Source: Sesamum alatum
Lineage: Eukaryota > Streptophyta > Magnoliopsida > Lamiales > Pedaliaceae
Direction of reading: 5' to 3'
NCBI GenBank assembly: GCA_034509735.1
Contig: JACGWO010000005.1
Span: 30,782,479 to 30,846,478, forward strand
Length of the DNA: 64,000 nucleotides
The translations under genes were made by a program, and so were the position numbers. Positions 1 to 16,498 of this stretch are shown in pieces. The notes under the pieces are model-generated. The model was not told the DNA's origin. It did no database searches and saw only the letters and a list, made by a program, of their open reading frames with translations. Each line of letters starts with the position of its first letter. Position 1 is the stretch's first letter.

Positions 1-470
1 ATAAACTAGATATCTCTAAGAACATAGATGAGAACATAGATGATTTCCTAGTGCAAGACATAAAACTCACTGGTGATAAGAACATAAATGATTATACACC
101 CATTGTCTTACTAAATGCGATTCCTGATAAATATAGTGATGTAAAAGCAACAATAAAATACGGTAGAGATAATGTGAATCTTGACACAGTAATAAATGAT
201 TTAAAAAGCAAGGAAATGGATCTTAGGACTAATAAGTCAAATCAACCTCATAATGAAGTCAATTCTGTAAGAGGTAGAACCTCTAATTGTAACTCAAACT
301 ATAAATATAGAAGACATAGCAGAGGAAGAAGTAGGAGTAGAAATAGGAGTAAATCTAGACCTAGGGATAATAATCAGGATAATAAGGTAAAGGAAAAAAG
401 GTGTATAATTGCAGAATAAAAGGGACATTATATAAAAGACTGCAGAAAACCGAGAAAGGATAACAGGGGT
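1..470 (+). pseudogene. Copia-1 gag remnant (UBN2-type) with broken zinc knuckle
   Basis: Frame 51-419 encodes the C-terminal half of a Copia gag. It has the segment DIKLTGDKNINDYTPIVLLN typical of UBN2/gag domains, followed by an Arg/Ser-rich basic stretch (RSRSRNRSKSRPR) that would bind RNA. The zinc knuckle should follow at about 398-452. Its first Cys and its GHYIKDC half can be read, but the second Cys is replaced and an in-frame stop lies between the halves. The start lies outside the window. The same gag region is found on the minus strand in Copia-2. Confidence 0.88.
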
Positions 471-526
471 AATAATAATAATAACTACAATAAAGAAAAT
501 GCAAATCTGTTACTATTGATAACTCT

Positions 527-880
527 GGAGATGTGTTTTTGGTCTGTGACATCAATAATGTGAATGATCTCAGCATGCATGAATGGTTGATTGACTCTGG
601 CTGTACTTTCCATATGAGTCCATTTAAAAACATTTCCTCAAATTTTGAATCGGGTAATTTTGGGTTTGTCTCAATGGCTAATGAGAAACGATGTGAGATC
701 AAGGGTCTTGGTGATGTATGTTTATCTTTTGAAAATGGCTATAAACTCACTTTGAAAAATGTTCGATTTATTCCCAACTTAAGCCATAACTTGATATCTT
801 GTGCGGTTTTAGAAGAGGAAGGTTTTGACGGTAGATGGGGGAAAAGGAGTAATGAAAATCATGAAAGGGTCTTTAACTGC
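527..880 (+). pseudogene. Copia-1 aspartic protease remnant
   Basis: The translation carries EWLIDSGCTFHMSP at 578-622, containing the catalytic DSG triad of retropepsins. The following stretch with GLGDVCL and LKNVRFIPNLSHNLIS is typical of the Copia protease to pre-integrase transition. In Copia polyproteins this protease cleaves Gag-Pol. A frameshift at about 870-880 separates it from the downstream integrase frame. Confidence 0.88.
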
Positions 881-1755
881 ATTTAAAGCTGAAAAGAAAC
901 GAAATCTTTATATTTGTCATATTTCCTATGATATACTTGCTGCTTCTGTTACTGATAAAACTTCTTTGTGGCATAAAAGACTAGGGCATATCAGTTTAAA
1001 AAGTCTAGAGCTTCTTAATAAGGAAGGTACTCGTCATGATAAAATTGAAGCCTTAAGTTTTGTGATGAATGTGTCATGGATAAACAACACAAAGTACATT
1101 TTCCTGCTTTACCTTACCCTGCCCCCTCATCATCTACCTGCATTCTTGATTATGTTCATGTCGATGTATGTGGTCCCTCTAATATACCCACTCATGGTGG
1201 GAATAGGTATTTCCTTTCTATTATTGATAATTTCTCCAGGAAAGTGTTTGTTTTCTTAATGAAAAACAAGTCTGATGTTTTTGAAACTTTTAAAATATGG
1301 AAAACGTTTGTTGAAAACCAAACTGGAAAAAGGCTAAAAGCCTTACGGACTGATAAGGGTCTGGAATTATGCAACCAAAGTTTTTCTAAACTATGTGATG
1401 AATTTGGTATTAAACGTCATAAAACAAATCCCTACCCCCCCTCCCCCAGCAGAATGGTGTTGCTGAACGCATGAATAGAACTATTTTAGACAAGGTCAGG
1501 TGCATGCTTGTTAGTTCAGGCTTGTCTAAATCTTTTTGGGGTGAGACTGTTTTAACTGTTGTGCATTTGATAAATAGATCTCCATCTGTCCCATTATGTG
1601 GAAAAATTGCTGAATCTGTTTGGCTTGATAAGAATGTTGATATTTCATATCTGTGTGTTTTTGGTTGTTCCGCTTTTGTACATCAAAACCTTGATAAACT
1701 AGAGCCTAGATCTGTGAAATGTGTTTTCATAGGGTACCCGGCCGGAAGGGGTTAA
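820..1755 (+). pseudogene. Copia-1 integrase remnant
   Basis: The zinc-binding N-terminal region reads LWHKRLGHISLKSLELLNKE, the His pair of the HHCC motif, at about 967-1027. The paired Cys region follows near 1060-1085 in another frame. The catalytic core shows DYVHVDVCGP and LRTDKGLE, giving the first two acidic residues of the DDE triad. The segment that would carry the third (NPYTPQQNG-like) is scrambled by a C-rich insertion at 1434-1450. The C-terminal part, MNRTILDKVRCMLVSSGLSK, is open from 1471 to 1755, where a one-base shift separates it from the RT frame. Confidence 0.9.
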
Positions 1756-1765
1756 AGGATATAGA

Positions 1766-3283
1766 TTGTGGGTTAGAAGCCAACCCGGATTTAAGGTACT
1801 AATTAGTAAAAACATTGTTTTTAATGAAAAAGAAATGCCATGTCTGTCTGATCCTCAGAAAGAAAACAAACAAGCCTTAGGACCATTTTTTAATCAGGTA
1901 GAGGAAAACGAACAGGTAGAGAAAATCACTGGAGAAATTCCGACAGATGCTAGGTCTGAAACAAGCCCAGATGACTACCAACTAGCTAGAGATAGAAATA
2001 GGCGAGAACCTAGAATCCCTGCTAGGCTTACAGACTATCATGTGACTTTAAATACTGAATCAAATGAACCTAGCACGATTGAAGAGGCTCTGAAATTTGA
2101 AAATTATGATAAATGGCTTAGTGCTATGAAAGAAGAAATGGAATCCCTAAAGAATAACAAAACTTGGATACTAGTGCCTAAACCCTCAAACTATTCCATC
2201 ATAGGATGTAAGTGGGTATACAAAATCAAACAGGAAGAACAGTCTAAAAGATTCAAAGCTAGGTTAGTAGCGAAAGGATTCACACAAAAGGAAGGAATAG
2301 ATTACACTGAAGTTTTTTCCCCTATTGTCAAATACACCACCGTTCGCATCTTGCTTGCTCTCTCTGCTCATTTTAATTGGGAACTCAAACAAATGGATGT
2401 GAAGACTACTTTTTTACATGGTGATTTGGAAGAGAACATTTATATGTATCAACCGATTGGATTTATTGATAAAGGAAAACCTGATCACGGATGCTTATTG
2501 AAAAAATCGTTATATGGTTTAAAACAGTCTCCAAGACAATGGAACAAAAAGTTTGACATGTTTATGCATTCGCTAGGCTATACTAGAAGTAATTATGATC
2601 ATTGCCTCTATTTTAAATATGATGAGAATATTCCTGTGTTTCTTGTCTTATATATGGATGATATGTTAATTGCTAGCCCTAGCTCACAACACATTAAAAT
2701 GTTGCAAAACCAGTTATGCAGAAACTTTGACATGAAAGACTTAGGGGATGCCAAGAAAATTCTTGGGATGACTATTGAGAAAAACATGAAAGAATCCACT
2801 ATTTTCTTGAACCAAAGTGCTAATATTTTATCCATGTTAAATAAGTTTTCTATGTCCAACTCGAAACCATGCTCTGTTCCCTTATCCTCTCACTATCAGC
2901 TTAGTAAGGACTAATGTCCTAAAACTGAAAAAGAGAAATTTAGAAAATGGAAAAGCTGCCTTACTCCAATGCTATTGGATCTTTTTTGTTCTTGATGGTA
3001 TGCACAAGACCTGATAATGCTTACGATTAGCTGTCTCAGCATGTATATATCTAATGTTGGACCTCCTCATTGAGAGGCCCTCAAGTGGCTTTTGAGATTT
3101 TTGAAACGTACTGTTAATCGTGGTATTCTGTTTTCAAAATGCCAAAATGATGTTAATCTTGTTGGATATGTCGATTCCAATTATGCTAATGATAGAGATA
3201 GTCGTAAATCCACAACATTATATGTTTTCACTTTGTGTGGGTCATGTATAAGTTGAAAATCCCAACTCCAACATATTGTAGCT
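1766..3283 (+). pseudogene. Copia-1 reverse transcriptase remnant
   Basis: A 382-residue open frame (1766-2914) covers the integrase-RT linker (LARDRNRREPR) and most of the RT. Visible motifs are WLSAMKEEMESLKNNKTW, RLVAKGFTQKEGIDYTEVFS, QMDVKTTFLHGDL and YMDDML, the last being the YxDD catalytic site at about 2652-2669. The C-terminal RT region from 2911 to 3283 (for example at 3166-3190, VGYVDSNYANDRDS) is interrupted by stops and frameshifts. The catalytic Asp pair is intact, but the protein is truncated. Confidence 0.92.
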
Positions 3284-3616
3284 TTGTCAACTACTGAAGC
3301 TGAGTATATAGTGACTACAGAAGCATTTAAAGCAGCCCTGTGGTTAGAAGGGCTCATAAAAGAAATCGATTTTCTTAAACAAAAGGTCGTTGTTTATTCT
3401 GATAGTCAATCTACTATACAACTTTGCAAAAATTCGATTTTTCATGATAGAACAAAACATATAGATGTTCAATATCATTTCATTAGAGACATTGTGGGAA
3501 AAGATCTTACAAATCTTGAGAAGATTGACTCTGATTCAAATCCCTCGGATATGGGGAATAAGTGTTTGCCTTTTGAAAAGTTCAAAAATTGCCTAAAATT
3601 TTTGAAACTTACATGA
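3284..3616 (+). pseudogene. Copia-1 RNase H remnant and polyprotein C-terminus
   Basis: The frame begins with STTEAEYI and continues with ALWLEGLIKEI, VVYSDSQSTIQLCKNSIFH and TKHIDVQYHFIRDIV. These carry the acidic residues of the Copia RNase H domain (E of TEAEY, D of SDSQS). It ends at a stop after FLKLT. About 150 bp of non-coding sequence follows before the 3' LTR, as in Copia-2. It is open but no longer in frame with the RT. Confidence 0.9.
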
Positions 3617-3765
3617 CTCTGTTTGCTAACTTTTTTTACCTTTTGCAAGTGCTGTGTTATTTTTTGCAAGTACCCCAAGGAAGCTAAAAGGCAATGATGA
3701 ATGCCAAATCCAGCTTTGGGCCGGGACACCCTCCATTAGGTTGGGTCCTGGTCCAAGGTAGAGAA

Positions 3766-4498
3766 TGATGAGAAATTGTTGGCCCATGACTCAACCTGTT
3801 GGCCCAATGACTTGTAAGGCCCAAAGAACCCAAACCGCATGCCCAACCCACTGAACACTTGCCTACCTGACCCGATTCTCTGACCCGCGTATAAATATGT
3901 GAGACCTAACCCTAATCTCCATTTCCCTAAGTCTGCGCCTTTTCTCTTCCTCCATGATTCTCTCCAGTAAGTAGATCTTCTTCCTTTCTTCATCACCACC
4001 TTCCTTATACACCATGAATTTCCCTCTTCTGCTCCGTTCCCGATCACTATATATTCTGGCCTTTTCCCTTTCTCTCAGACACAACATACATCTTACACTA
4101 CTTCCCTCTGTGGGCTGTGAGATCTGTGTGAACTCTGAGACATTATTAACCTTTGAGAAACACCTTGAACTCTCTATGAGGCTGTTCGGTAATCTGGGTT
4201 TTGTGGGATCTGACCTCTGTGTTTGGTTCGGATCATTGTGGTTCCTTGGTGCAAACGGTTTGTTGAGTGCCGACCTATTGTGGTCGAAGTCTTTCTCACA
4301 CCGGATTCTGGCTACCTGAGCCTGTTTTGATATCTTCGACTGCTATTATTTTTGATTAATTATATTCTGTTCATATTTATTATATATACTGTTCTCCCCT
4401 TGGTTTGTAATTAAGGGTTATTTATACCCATCCCCCATTGTAATCATTTGTCTGTTGTGATCTTGGTGATCCCATTGAAGGTGTGTTTCCTCCTAACA
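3766..4498 (+). repeat. Copia-1 3' LTR
   Basis: The start TGATGAGAAATTG is placed by alignment with the Copia-2 LTR start, because both follow the sequence GGTCCAAGGTA. Both share GGCCCATGAC shortly after. The end CCTCCTAACA leaves TG...CA termini and a length of about 733 bp, close to the 700-704 bp of Copia-2. A TATA box (TATAAATA, 3890-3897) lies where the LTR promoter is expected. The 5' partner LTR is off the window, so the borders are inferred by homology. Confidence 0.72.
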
Positions 4499-5988
4499 TG
4501 TATTTCGAGGAATTTGACTTGTAATTTGTGACTTCTTTTAATGAAGTATTAATTTTAAAATAAATTACATTGAGTTCTCCTGTATTTTATATAATTGCAG
4601 TTATCCATTGTCATTTGAGAAATTATTAATACACTTTAATATGTGACCCTTCACTTAAAAAAAATAACTCATTATTAGCTACACTTTTAATGACTATGAC
4701 TAAAAACTGTGATACATAACTATTATTAACTACGGTTAAATAAAACTCAATGAAAAAAATTAGCTTTTCCACCATAAAAAACTTTGTTGCCACGGCTAGG
4801 AGCCATGGTAAAAAATTAAAAATATATAAAATTTTTTGATGTTGGACAGGAGTTATTATAAAACAAAATACAAAAATCTAATTTTGGATGGATGTTATTA
4901 TAAAAAAAATAAATTTTTTTAAAAATATGTAAAATTATAATTAGGCGTCCAAAACTTGGATGAAACCTTAACGGACCGAATGGAATGAGCCAATTATCGG
5001 GTATACGTTATTATCAAGGGGTATAGGTAATTCTAAAAAACAACGAGGTAATTGAACCAAATATCAAGAAACCTCGGCGAAATTTACCTTTAATTTTATA
5101 CCACCCAAATTAGAAATGAAAAAAATCATATTGACATGTTAAAAGAAATTGAAGGAAAAGGACTGAAGTTGGGAATATAGAACTATAATTAAAATTTATT
5201 CTATCTCAAAGTCAATCCTACATTTTATTGGAGGACGATGGATGTAGCTACGTACGTACGTACCTTAATCAGTTATTTCAAACGTTGAAATGGTGAACAA
5301 AACCGTGTCAATTAGTATAATATAAGTACGTGTCTGATGTGTATGACAAGAATGGAGTTTTAATTAAAATCTAGTACTTGATCTTAATGCATACATCATC
5401 GACGATGTCCAGTTTTTAAGTAAATAATGTACCATAATTGCGAAAACCACCAGTCATGTTCGTCAAACATGTGAAAAAAGAACAATAATAGAAAAATAAA
5501 AAGGAAAAATCTAATATACAAGTACAGGGCATAGAAAGTCAAAGCAATTAAAATTCGAATATATATATATATAATGTATTTATATGAATATATATATATA
5601 TATATATTTGTCTGCAACATCCGATCATTAGGAATATACGGGGTATGTATCAAGAAACTTCAAAACTTCTTCTATACAAATAAATCTATACTATCCCTTG
5701 TTGTTTGAAAAATTATCGATACTTTTATATTAAAATTTATGTCTTCATATCAATTTTAATTAATTTACTAATTTTTTAAGCTGAATTAATATATAATATA
5801 CGAAATAATCTATTTTTTTCGTAATAACGTTGGACGTGCAAGTAGAAAAGAATAGGTGTCGACATTTTTTTTATCCCAAGGGCTAATATTACTGTCTTTG
5901 CTACGGCGTCATTTATTTATTTATTATCTAAGTCTTTGCTACGGCGTTGAATACGACAAGTTGCCAGTGTTCTTTTTCTTTTAATTAA
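4499..5988. other. AT-rich intergenic sequence
   Basis: No gene is supported. At 4663-4810 there is a fragment related to the CACTA-type MITEs further right (short motifs such as TTAACTACGG and AGCCATGGTA). An AT microsatellite occupies about 5558-5607. A short palindrome of repeated ACGT units lies at about 5249-5262. Open frames here are AT-repeat artefacts. Confidence 0.6.
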
Positions 5989-6405
5989 GAGTGAACTTCA
6001 ACGACTTCTCTTGAAATTTGATATAATTATAAAAGATATTCTTTCGTTGTTTTAAAAATTACAAATACTTAATTGAGGTTTGTACCATCTATTAAATCAC
6101 TTATTTCCGTCCACTGATCAAAATGCCCTTATGAAAATTGAATTATTTTTTTACAATTTTCTAAATTTTTTTAGACAAAAATATGGAGGGAGAGATTTCT
6201 TACGTTTTTTACGCAGATAAGCAATAATGCAATTTGCTTTTACTGATTTTTCTACAATTTAAAAAAAAAAAATTAAGGGCAAAATGGACAATTTCAGGCC
6301 CTTGGTTAAAAGTTACAAACCTTAAGAGGTATTCGTAATTTTTAAAATAACGAGTGGTATCCACAATTATGTCAAACTTTAAAAAATATCATTGTAATTC
6401 ACCCA
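5989..6405. mobile_element. Mutator-like MITE, family A copy 1
   Basis: This region aligns along its length with two other copies at 46256-46654 and 58089-58513. Shared interior blocks include CAAAATGCCCTTAT, the segment with CAATAATGCAATTTGC, and a fold-back end. It is flanked by TTTAATTAA (5980-5988 and 6406-6414), a 9-bp repeat as made by Mutator transposases. The terminal sequence is worn (GAGTGAACTTC for the family GGGTAAATTAC), so this copy is the oldest of the three. It has no coding capacity. Confidence 0.75.
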
Positions 6406-6714
6406 TTTAATTAATATACTATTAAAATTCGTGTTCTGTCAATAATAATTAACACTATATACCTTTTGGGGTAAATGAATGGTTCAGAAATAAGTATATA
6501 CATAAGCTGACTTTTATTTCTAAGCAATTGGCGACGGAATGGATAAAAACTGTTTAAAAATAAGATTATACCCAATGATAACTTTTATTTATATCAAAAC
6601 ATCCTCTCATGCACGTAAATAAATAATGAAATGTTGCTAACTTCTAATAAAAAAAACTTACGACAGTTGTATTAAAAACTTCAGCATTTTTTTCAAAACT
6701 TTTTTCTGAAATGT

Positions 6715-6890
6715 TTATATTCAGTCAAGTTGAATAAGTGATATTGAAATTTAGAAAATGGTAAGTTTTTTTTCATAAGATTGTCAGCAAATCTATCTAT
6801 CCAATTATATTTGCTTAGTGGAGGTCAATATTGCCCAATAATTCCTGGGAGACAAACGGGGCAAAACCCTAGCCAGATTTTGGTACGTGC
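6715..6890. repeat. Direct repeat, copy 1 (partner at 9110-9290)
   Basis: The stretch with CAGTCAAGTTGAATAAGTGA, then AAATCTATCTATCCAAT, then GGGAGACAAAC and ACCCTAGCC recurs in the same order at 9110-9290. The two copies flank 2.2 kb holding a CACTA-type fragment, a LINE tail and a MITE. This looks like a local duplication of unique sequence rather than LTRs, since neither copy has TG...CA ends. Confidence 0.7.
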
Positions 6891-6971
6891 GTCTCACGTG
6901 AGCTTCAAATTTTTGGTAGATTGTGATTTCTGGTGAATTTTATTCTTAATGTGCTAATATTTGTAAATTGT

Positions 6972-7262
6972 CACTAGAAAAAAATATGATTCTTTTTTTG
7001 TTATAGTTAACTACCATGGTAGAAAAAAAAAGTCCGTGATGAATATAAATAAATCATGTGTGGCTCCTCAATGGCCATTAGGAGTTGTTTTTGCAAGTGA
7101 GGCTAAAACATTCGCCATAGCTAAAATCATGACAAATTTTTCGACCCTATAGGAAACTATTGATTAACCATGGTATAAAGTTAAGTGTTTGCATTGGTTT
7201 TATTTGATTGTGCTTAAGATTATTGATTTACCACCGTTTTTAAGTATTGCTCATTTATAGTG
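6972..7262. mobile_element. CACTA-type MITE-like remnant
   Basis: It starts CACTAGAAAAAAATATG, nearly the same terminus as the complete element at 9706. It shares interior words with it, including TTAACTACCATGGTAG, GGCTAAAACATTCGCCATAG and AACCATGGTA. The right end TTTATAGTG is poorly conserved and no matching 3-bp TSD is visible, so the right border is approximate. No coding sequence. Confidence 0.55.
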
Positions 7263-8527
7263 TAGGGAACCACTACCCCCGCCAACCACGGTGAGCTTTC
7301 TACTCGACCCCATTACTCACGATTGGAATGTGGATCTTGTTTCATCCCTCATTGATGGTGAGGACACTTAGGCTATTTTATCCATTCCAATTAGTGTTAC
7401 TCCTTCTCCTGATACACCTGCTTGGCACTTCACAAAATCTGGAATATTTTCCGTTAAGTCTGCCTACAGATTGGCCTTCGAATCGAACCAACGCCACCTT
7501 CCGAGCTCATAAGCTTTTGCTAGTGAATCTGTCCGTACAGGTTGGAAGAATATTTGGCAAGCCAAGGTGCCAAATAAGGTTAGAGTATTCAGTTGGAGCT
7601 TTGCTCGGGCTCCCTACCTTCTGGACAGAATCTTGCTCGACGAATTTCCGGAATCGACATTTGCTGTCCTCTCTGTGGAATGCAAGATGAATCTGATCGT
7701 CATACCTTCTTGTTATGCCCCTTCAGTCGCTTGGTTAGGTGCTTGTCCGATTTGCAATAGGTAATCATCTTCGCATGGCCATCGAACGCCCGAGATTAGG
7801 TTTTTCACGCACAGAGGAAATTTTGTAAGGCAGATTTCTGTCAATTTCTTGTTATTGCTTGGTCAATTTGGTGGTGTCATAATAGAAAATGGGCGAAAGA
7901 TGAAGCTTACACTTCGGAGCAGACTGTTTCCTTCGCTCGCCATTACCTTGATGCTTTTTCCGAACTGCTTGATCCCCACATTGTTCTCCAAAACCATCCT
8001 GCTCCTGCTCCTGCCGCCAGGTCAGCCCCATCAGCTGGGCAGGTCAAGCTAAATGTTCACGCAACAATTTTTCATCTGGAGGGCGACTTTGCATCCGGCA
8101 TTGTTGCGAGGGACAATCAGGGACGTTGCATTGCTTGGAAGACCGTTCGAGAACATCGAGCTTTATCCCCGAGGCTGCGGAAGCCTGGGCGGCAAGGATA
8201 GCTATTCAGTTTGCTATCCGACGCGGTTGGAAAGACATCATCATCGAAACAGATTGTGCTAATCTTCATTCTTGTCTGTCCAAGAAGGTGGTTTCCTCTT
8301 CTGACCTGGGTCCTTTTGTCCAGGACATTCATTTTCTTGCTTCTGCTTTTAATTCTTGCTATTTTTCCTTAGTACCTAGAACGGGTAATGAACTTGCCTA
8401 CTCTATTGCTAGATACTACTGGAAGTGTTGAGGGTGATTCCCTTCTCCCCTTCCCCAGCTGTGAACTTATTATTTTGGCTGATTTGCCTCATTAATGGTA
8501 TTCTTACCCCTTCAAAAAAAATAAAAA
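7263..8527 (+). pseudogene. 5'-truncated plant L1-type LINE: zf-RVT and RNase H domains, poly(A) tail
   Basis: Three frames together give the 3' end of a plant LINE ORF2. First comes SGIFSVKSAYRLAF and WQAKVPNKVRVFSW with Cys/His spacing of the zf-RVT domain (about 7430-7760). Then comes an RNase H-like domain at 8041-8431 with VARDNQGRCIAWK, EAAEAWAARIAIQFAIRRGW and IIIETDCANLHSCL. Frameshifts at about 7480, 7640 and 8180 break it. An A-rich tail (8513-8528) follows the stop, as expected for target-primed insertion. The endonuclease and RT domains are missing, so the copy is a dead 5'-truncated insertion. Confidence 0.85.
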
Positions 8528-8528
8528 A

Positions 8529-9105
8529 GGCTTAATTGCCAAATTCAATTCCAATATAATTAAGACGTTCAAATACAGTTTTGGTCCTGTAAGTTAGTCA
8601 TTTTAACTGTTTAGTCTTTTATCTTTTTAGGGTAGCAAATAAGTCTTATAATTTTTTTGATTTTTGACGATTTTGGTCCTTTAGTCATCGGAGTTTGCAA
8701 ATATTGCACATTTTTTTTTAATTTGGGACTTTTGTTCAAATTTGTCGATTTAATGAACCAAATTTACGAAAAGATAGAAGTTACAGGACTTATTAATTTG
8801 CTATCCTAGAAAGATAAAGGACTAAAACGTCAAAATGCAAAAGACAAAGGCTGAAAATTTGCTCCATGCTGGCATAAATTAACCAATGGGAACAAAAGCC
8901 CCAAATTTTAAAAACACGTGAGCTGCACATGCTTTTTTCCGGCACATTTGCAAACTCCAACTACTGAAGGATTAAAATTGCGAAAATTTTAAAAGTTAAA
9001 GGACTTATTTGGTGCCCTAGAAAAATAAAGGATTAAAATATCAAAATACAAAAAATACAAAACAAAAATACATTTAATTATGGGACTGAAATTACAATTT
9101 CAGCC
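8529..9105. mobile_element. Inverted-repeat MITE next to LINE tail
   Basis: The two halves are inverted copies. The left half has TTTTGGTCCTGTAAGTTAG, TTATCTTTTTAGGGTAGCAA and GGAGTTTGCAAA. The right half has the complements TTTGCAAACTCC, a CCCTAGAAAAATAAAGGAT block and a degenerate end. Such long-arm inverted repeats with GGTCC words recur in this window (10030, 11898, 57115). The borders GGCTTAATTG and TTTCAGCC are approximate and no TSD is visible. Confidence 0.6.
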
Positions 9106-9109
9106 TGTA

Positions 9110-9290
9110 AATGTATATATTCAGTCAAATTGAATAAGTAATATTCCACTAAAAAAAAGAAAATTGAAATGGAGAAAATAGTATAACTATTTTCCATATA
9201 TAAGATTGTCAGAAAATCTATCTATCCAATAAGGGGAGGTCAATACCCAATTATAATTCATGGGAGACAAACCCTAGCCGGTATACAGAC
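9110..9290. repeat. Direct repeat, copy 2 (partner at 6715-6890)
   Basis: Same block order as the partner: CAGTCAAATTGAATAAGTAA, AAATCTATCTATCCAATAAG, GGGAGACAAACCCTAGCC. It is distinguished by small indels, including a missing segment before GGAGGTCAAT. From 9291 to 9705 I see only AT-rich non-coding sequence. Confidence 0.7.
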
Positions 9291-9705
9291 CAAGATTTGA
9301 CTTTTCATAACATGAACATGATCTTGAGTTCTTACCTCCGATCACCAGAGTCAAAAGCCTGGGACAAGTTTGACCGGTGGCCGGTCTGACCATGTGACTA
9401 ACTATACAATTGCATCAAACTTCAACCATATGTGTATAGCTGTTCGCTGCAGACTGCACGGTGGGGGAACCGACGTTTACGGCTCAAACCCCTCTTCCTC
9501 TTTTTGTCTCTTATTTTGCTCAAAATTTTATTTAAGATTGATTTATTAAAAACTAGTCGACGTGACAAGTTGATCTTGCAAGCATGTAATAAATAATATT
9601 TTATATTTTAAAATATATTATAAATAAAAAAAATATATTTAAACAAACACATTACATTTTTATAAGAAAAAAAAATAAAGAAAGAAAATATACCAACCTC
9701 GGGGT

Positions 9706-10007
9706 CACTAGAAAATAATTAACATTTAATCATGACTAATTGTTATGGTTATAAATAAATAGTCGTAGTGAATAGTCATTCACCACGGTCATACAACGGT
9801 TATTGGCCGTGGTATTTGTGAGTGTAGCTAAAACATTTGCCATGGCAAAAATATTTTCTATGGCGCATAACCATGGCAAAAAGAGTTTTCATGGTGGATA
9901 ACCTAAGTTTTTGCAACGGTCTTTATTTAACCATGGTAAATAATAATTATTTACCATGGTTTTAGTCCGTAGCCAATAAATTTGTAGCCAAGAATTTTCT
10001 TCTAGTG
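9706..10007. mobile_element. CACTA (En/Spm)-type MITE with TSD GGT
   Basis: The element begins CACTAGAAAATAATT and ends AATTTTCTTCTAGTG, an inverted terminal repeat of the CACTA superfamily. It is flanked on both sides by GGT (9703-9705 and 10008-10010), the 3-bp TSD expected for these transposons. The interior is rich in subterminal copies of ACCATGG/CCATGG words, the kind of repeat that would bind an En/Spm transposase. At 302 bp it is non-coding and depends on an outside transposase. Confidence 0.88.
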
Positions 10008-10010
10008 GGT

Positions 10011-10440
10011 ACTATTGACATAACAAAAAGGATTAAATGCATTTTTTATCCCGTAACGTAGGTTATTTGATATTTTCGTCCTTTAACTTTCTAAGATAGC
10101 ATTTGGTCCTACATTTTTTTAATTTTCATGATTTTAATCCTTTTTTCGTCGGAGTTCACCTTTCTTGCCAGAAAAATACATGTGTTTCTCACTTACATTT
10201 TAAAATTGGGATTTTTCTTCTTAATGGTTCATTTCTGCCAGTATTTTTATCCTTTAACTTTTTAAGATAGTATTTTGATCCTACATTTTTTTTAATTTAC
10301 GCAATTTTTGTCATATAGACATGTTGTCTCAAAGACTTAAACGTTGAAGTTGAATTCTTCAAATTGCAATTTTACGTGAATATTTATGAGTATGACAGTG
10401 ATTTTATTATATAATTTCTACTCTTATTAGGCTAGACATA
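10011..10440. other. Intergenic sequence with partial inverted-repeat MITE
   Basis: At 10030-10320 there are words shared with the MITE at 57115, such as GGATTAAATGCATTTTT and TTTTCGTCCTTTAACTT, in one arm orientation only. This looks like a truncated copy. No gene is supported. Confidence 0.5.
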
Positions 10441-10644
10441 AATTATGTGCAATTGGGGCATTGACATTTTTGCACAAGTGTTCTGGCAAGAAGCCATTTT
10501 CTTTGAATTAGTTTAAACAAGTCAAACACTGCAGCCTCCCTTTATAGGAAGAAGACTATTGCTATTGCTGTTCAGATCACAACAAAGAAAAAAAAAATCA
10601 TCAAACACACACAAACACACACACTGAGGGTGTTGCTATTGTAC
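10441..10644 (+). promoter_or_regulatory. WRKY gene upstream region: W-box core and TATA-like site
   Basis: A TATA-like TTTATAGGAA lies at 10541-10550, about 100 bp before the start codon. AGTCAA at 10520-10525 is a W-box (TTGACT on the minus strand), the site bound by WRKY proteins. A second TTGAC core, TTGACATT, lies near 10462. A CA-rich leader (ACACACACAAACACACAC) precedes the ATG. Auto- or cross-regulation by WRKY factors is common in the family but is only inferred here. Confidence 0.45.
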
Positions 10645-15708
<5,064 letters not shown>

Positions 15709-16498
15709 TTGGTTTTTCCAGAGTTTTTTTGGTCTGAGTTTGATTTGTCTCTTTTGCATTAGGTTAGTTGGTGGAATTAATTTGTATCTGATGCAAATCG
15801 TGCACCTTTTTTAGATTTTTTTTATTTTTTTGCTTTTCCAGTTTTATGATGTATGATGAAGAAATTGTGCACATAGATGGGGAATTAGAATTGAACAAAT
15901 GTGGATATATGCATGTGTGTTTTGACATACACTTAACCAAGTTGTTGGCTAGCTCGTCTTCTTTAATTTTATTTCCTTCCCATTCTGAAAAACTAAATAT
16001 GCTTGGTCGAAATCCTACCAATTATACAGTAAATGTGATATATTTATTATGTGAATAATTATTCCCTCAAAATTGTGTACCAATCACATAGTAAGTATGA
16101 TACACTTGACGCCCATATGTATGATTATTTTTACCAAACTATACGTACTCTTATTCTCGTTAGAGTAAAAACTATTAAATTAAATATATAGTTTGCTAAA
16201 ACTACGTATTCTGAACTTTTAAGATGACAGATATATAGTATACTACTAATTTTTTTAATAGATGTTATAATATTAGATCGTTCGTGACGTTTATTGTGAC
16301 GTCTATATGGGGTATAACATCACTCAAACCAGACAAGAACAATGGAAGAACTATAAGACTGTGATTAAGCTTTTGAGTTAATTATTTCATGACTACTATT
16401 ATTAAATACAATTACAGCTTTAAGTAAGTTTATACATATTATAAATCAAAGGAATTATGTAAAAACTGAAAAAATAGAAGACATTTACAGGGATTTTG
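15709..16498 (+). other. WRKY 3' flank and AT-rich intergenic sequence
   Basis: Sequence after the WRKY stop includes the presumed 3' UTR. I see no clear canonical AATAAA close to the stop, so the transcript end is not defined. No other gene is supported before the Copia-3 LTR at 16499. Confidence 0.5.

Larger units (their letters stand above)
1..4498 (+). mobile_element. Copia-1: decayed TNT1/Tork-like LTR retrotransposon, 5' end outside window
   Basis: Coding remnants appear in the Copia order gag, protease, integrase, reverse transcriptase (RT), RNase H, followed by a 3' LTR at 3766-4498. The window starts inside gag, so the 5' LTR and PBS are not visible. Reading frames are broken by stops and frameshifts at about 416, 880, 1450, 1755 and from 2911 to 3283, so the element cannot encode a functional polyprotein. 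Its sequence resembles Copia-2 (16575-22357), including the gag basic region, the RT and the bases before the 3' LTR, so the two belong to one family. The domain order (integrase before RT) and the RNase H motif SDSQS identify the Copia superfamily; the TNT1/Tork lineage is inferred from the motifs. Confidence 0.93.

Noticed and set aside
1..3616. Endogenous pararetrovirus instead of a retrotransposon
   Set aside because: Integrase precedes RT, an LTR follows, and no movement- or coat-protein motif is present, which fits Copia.
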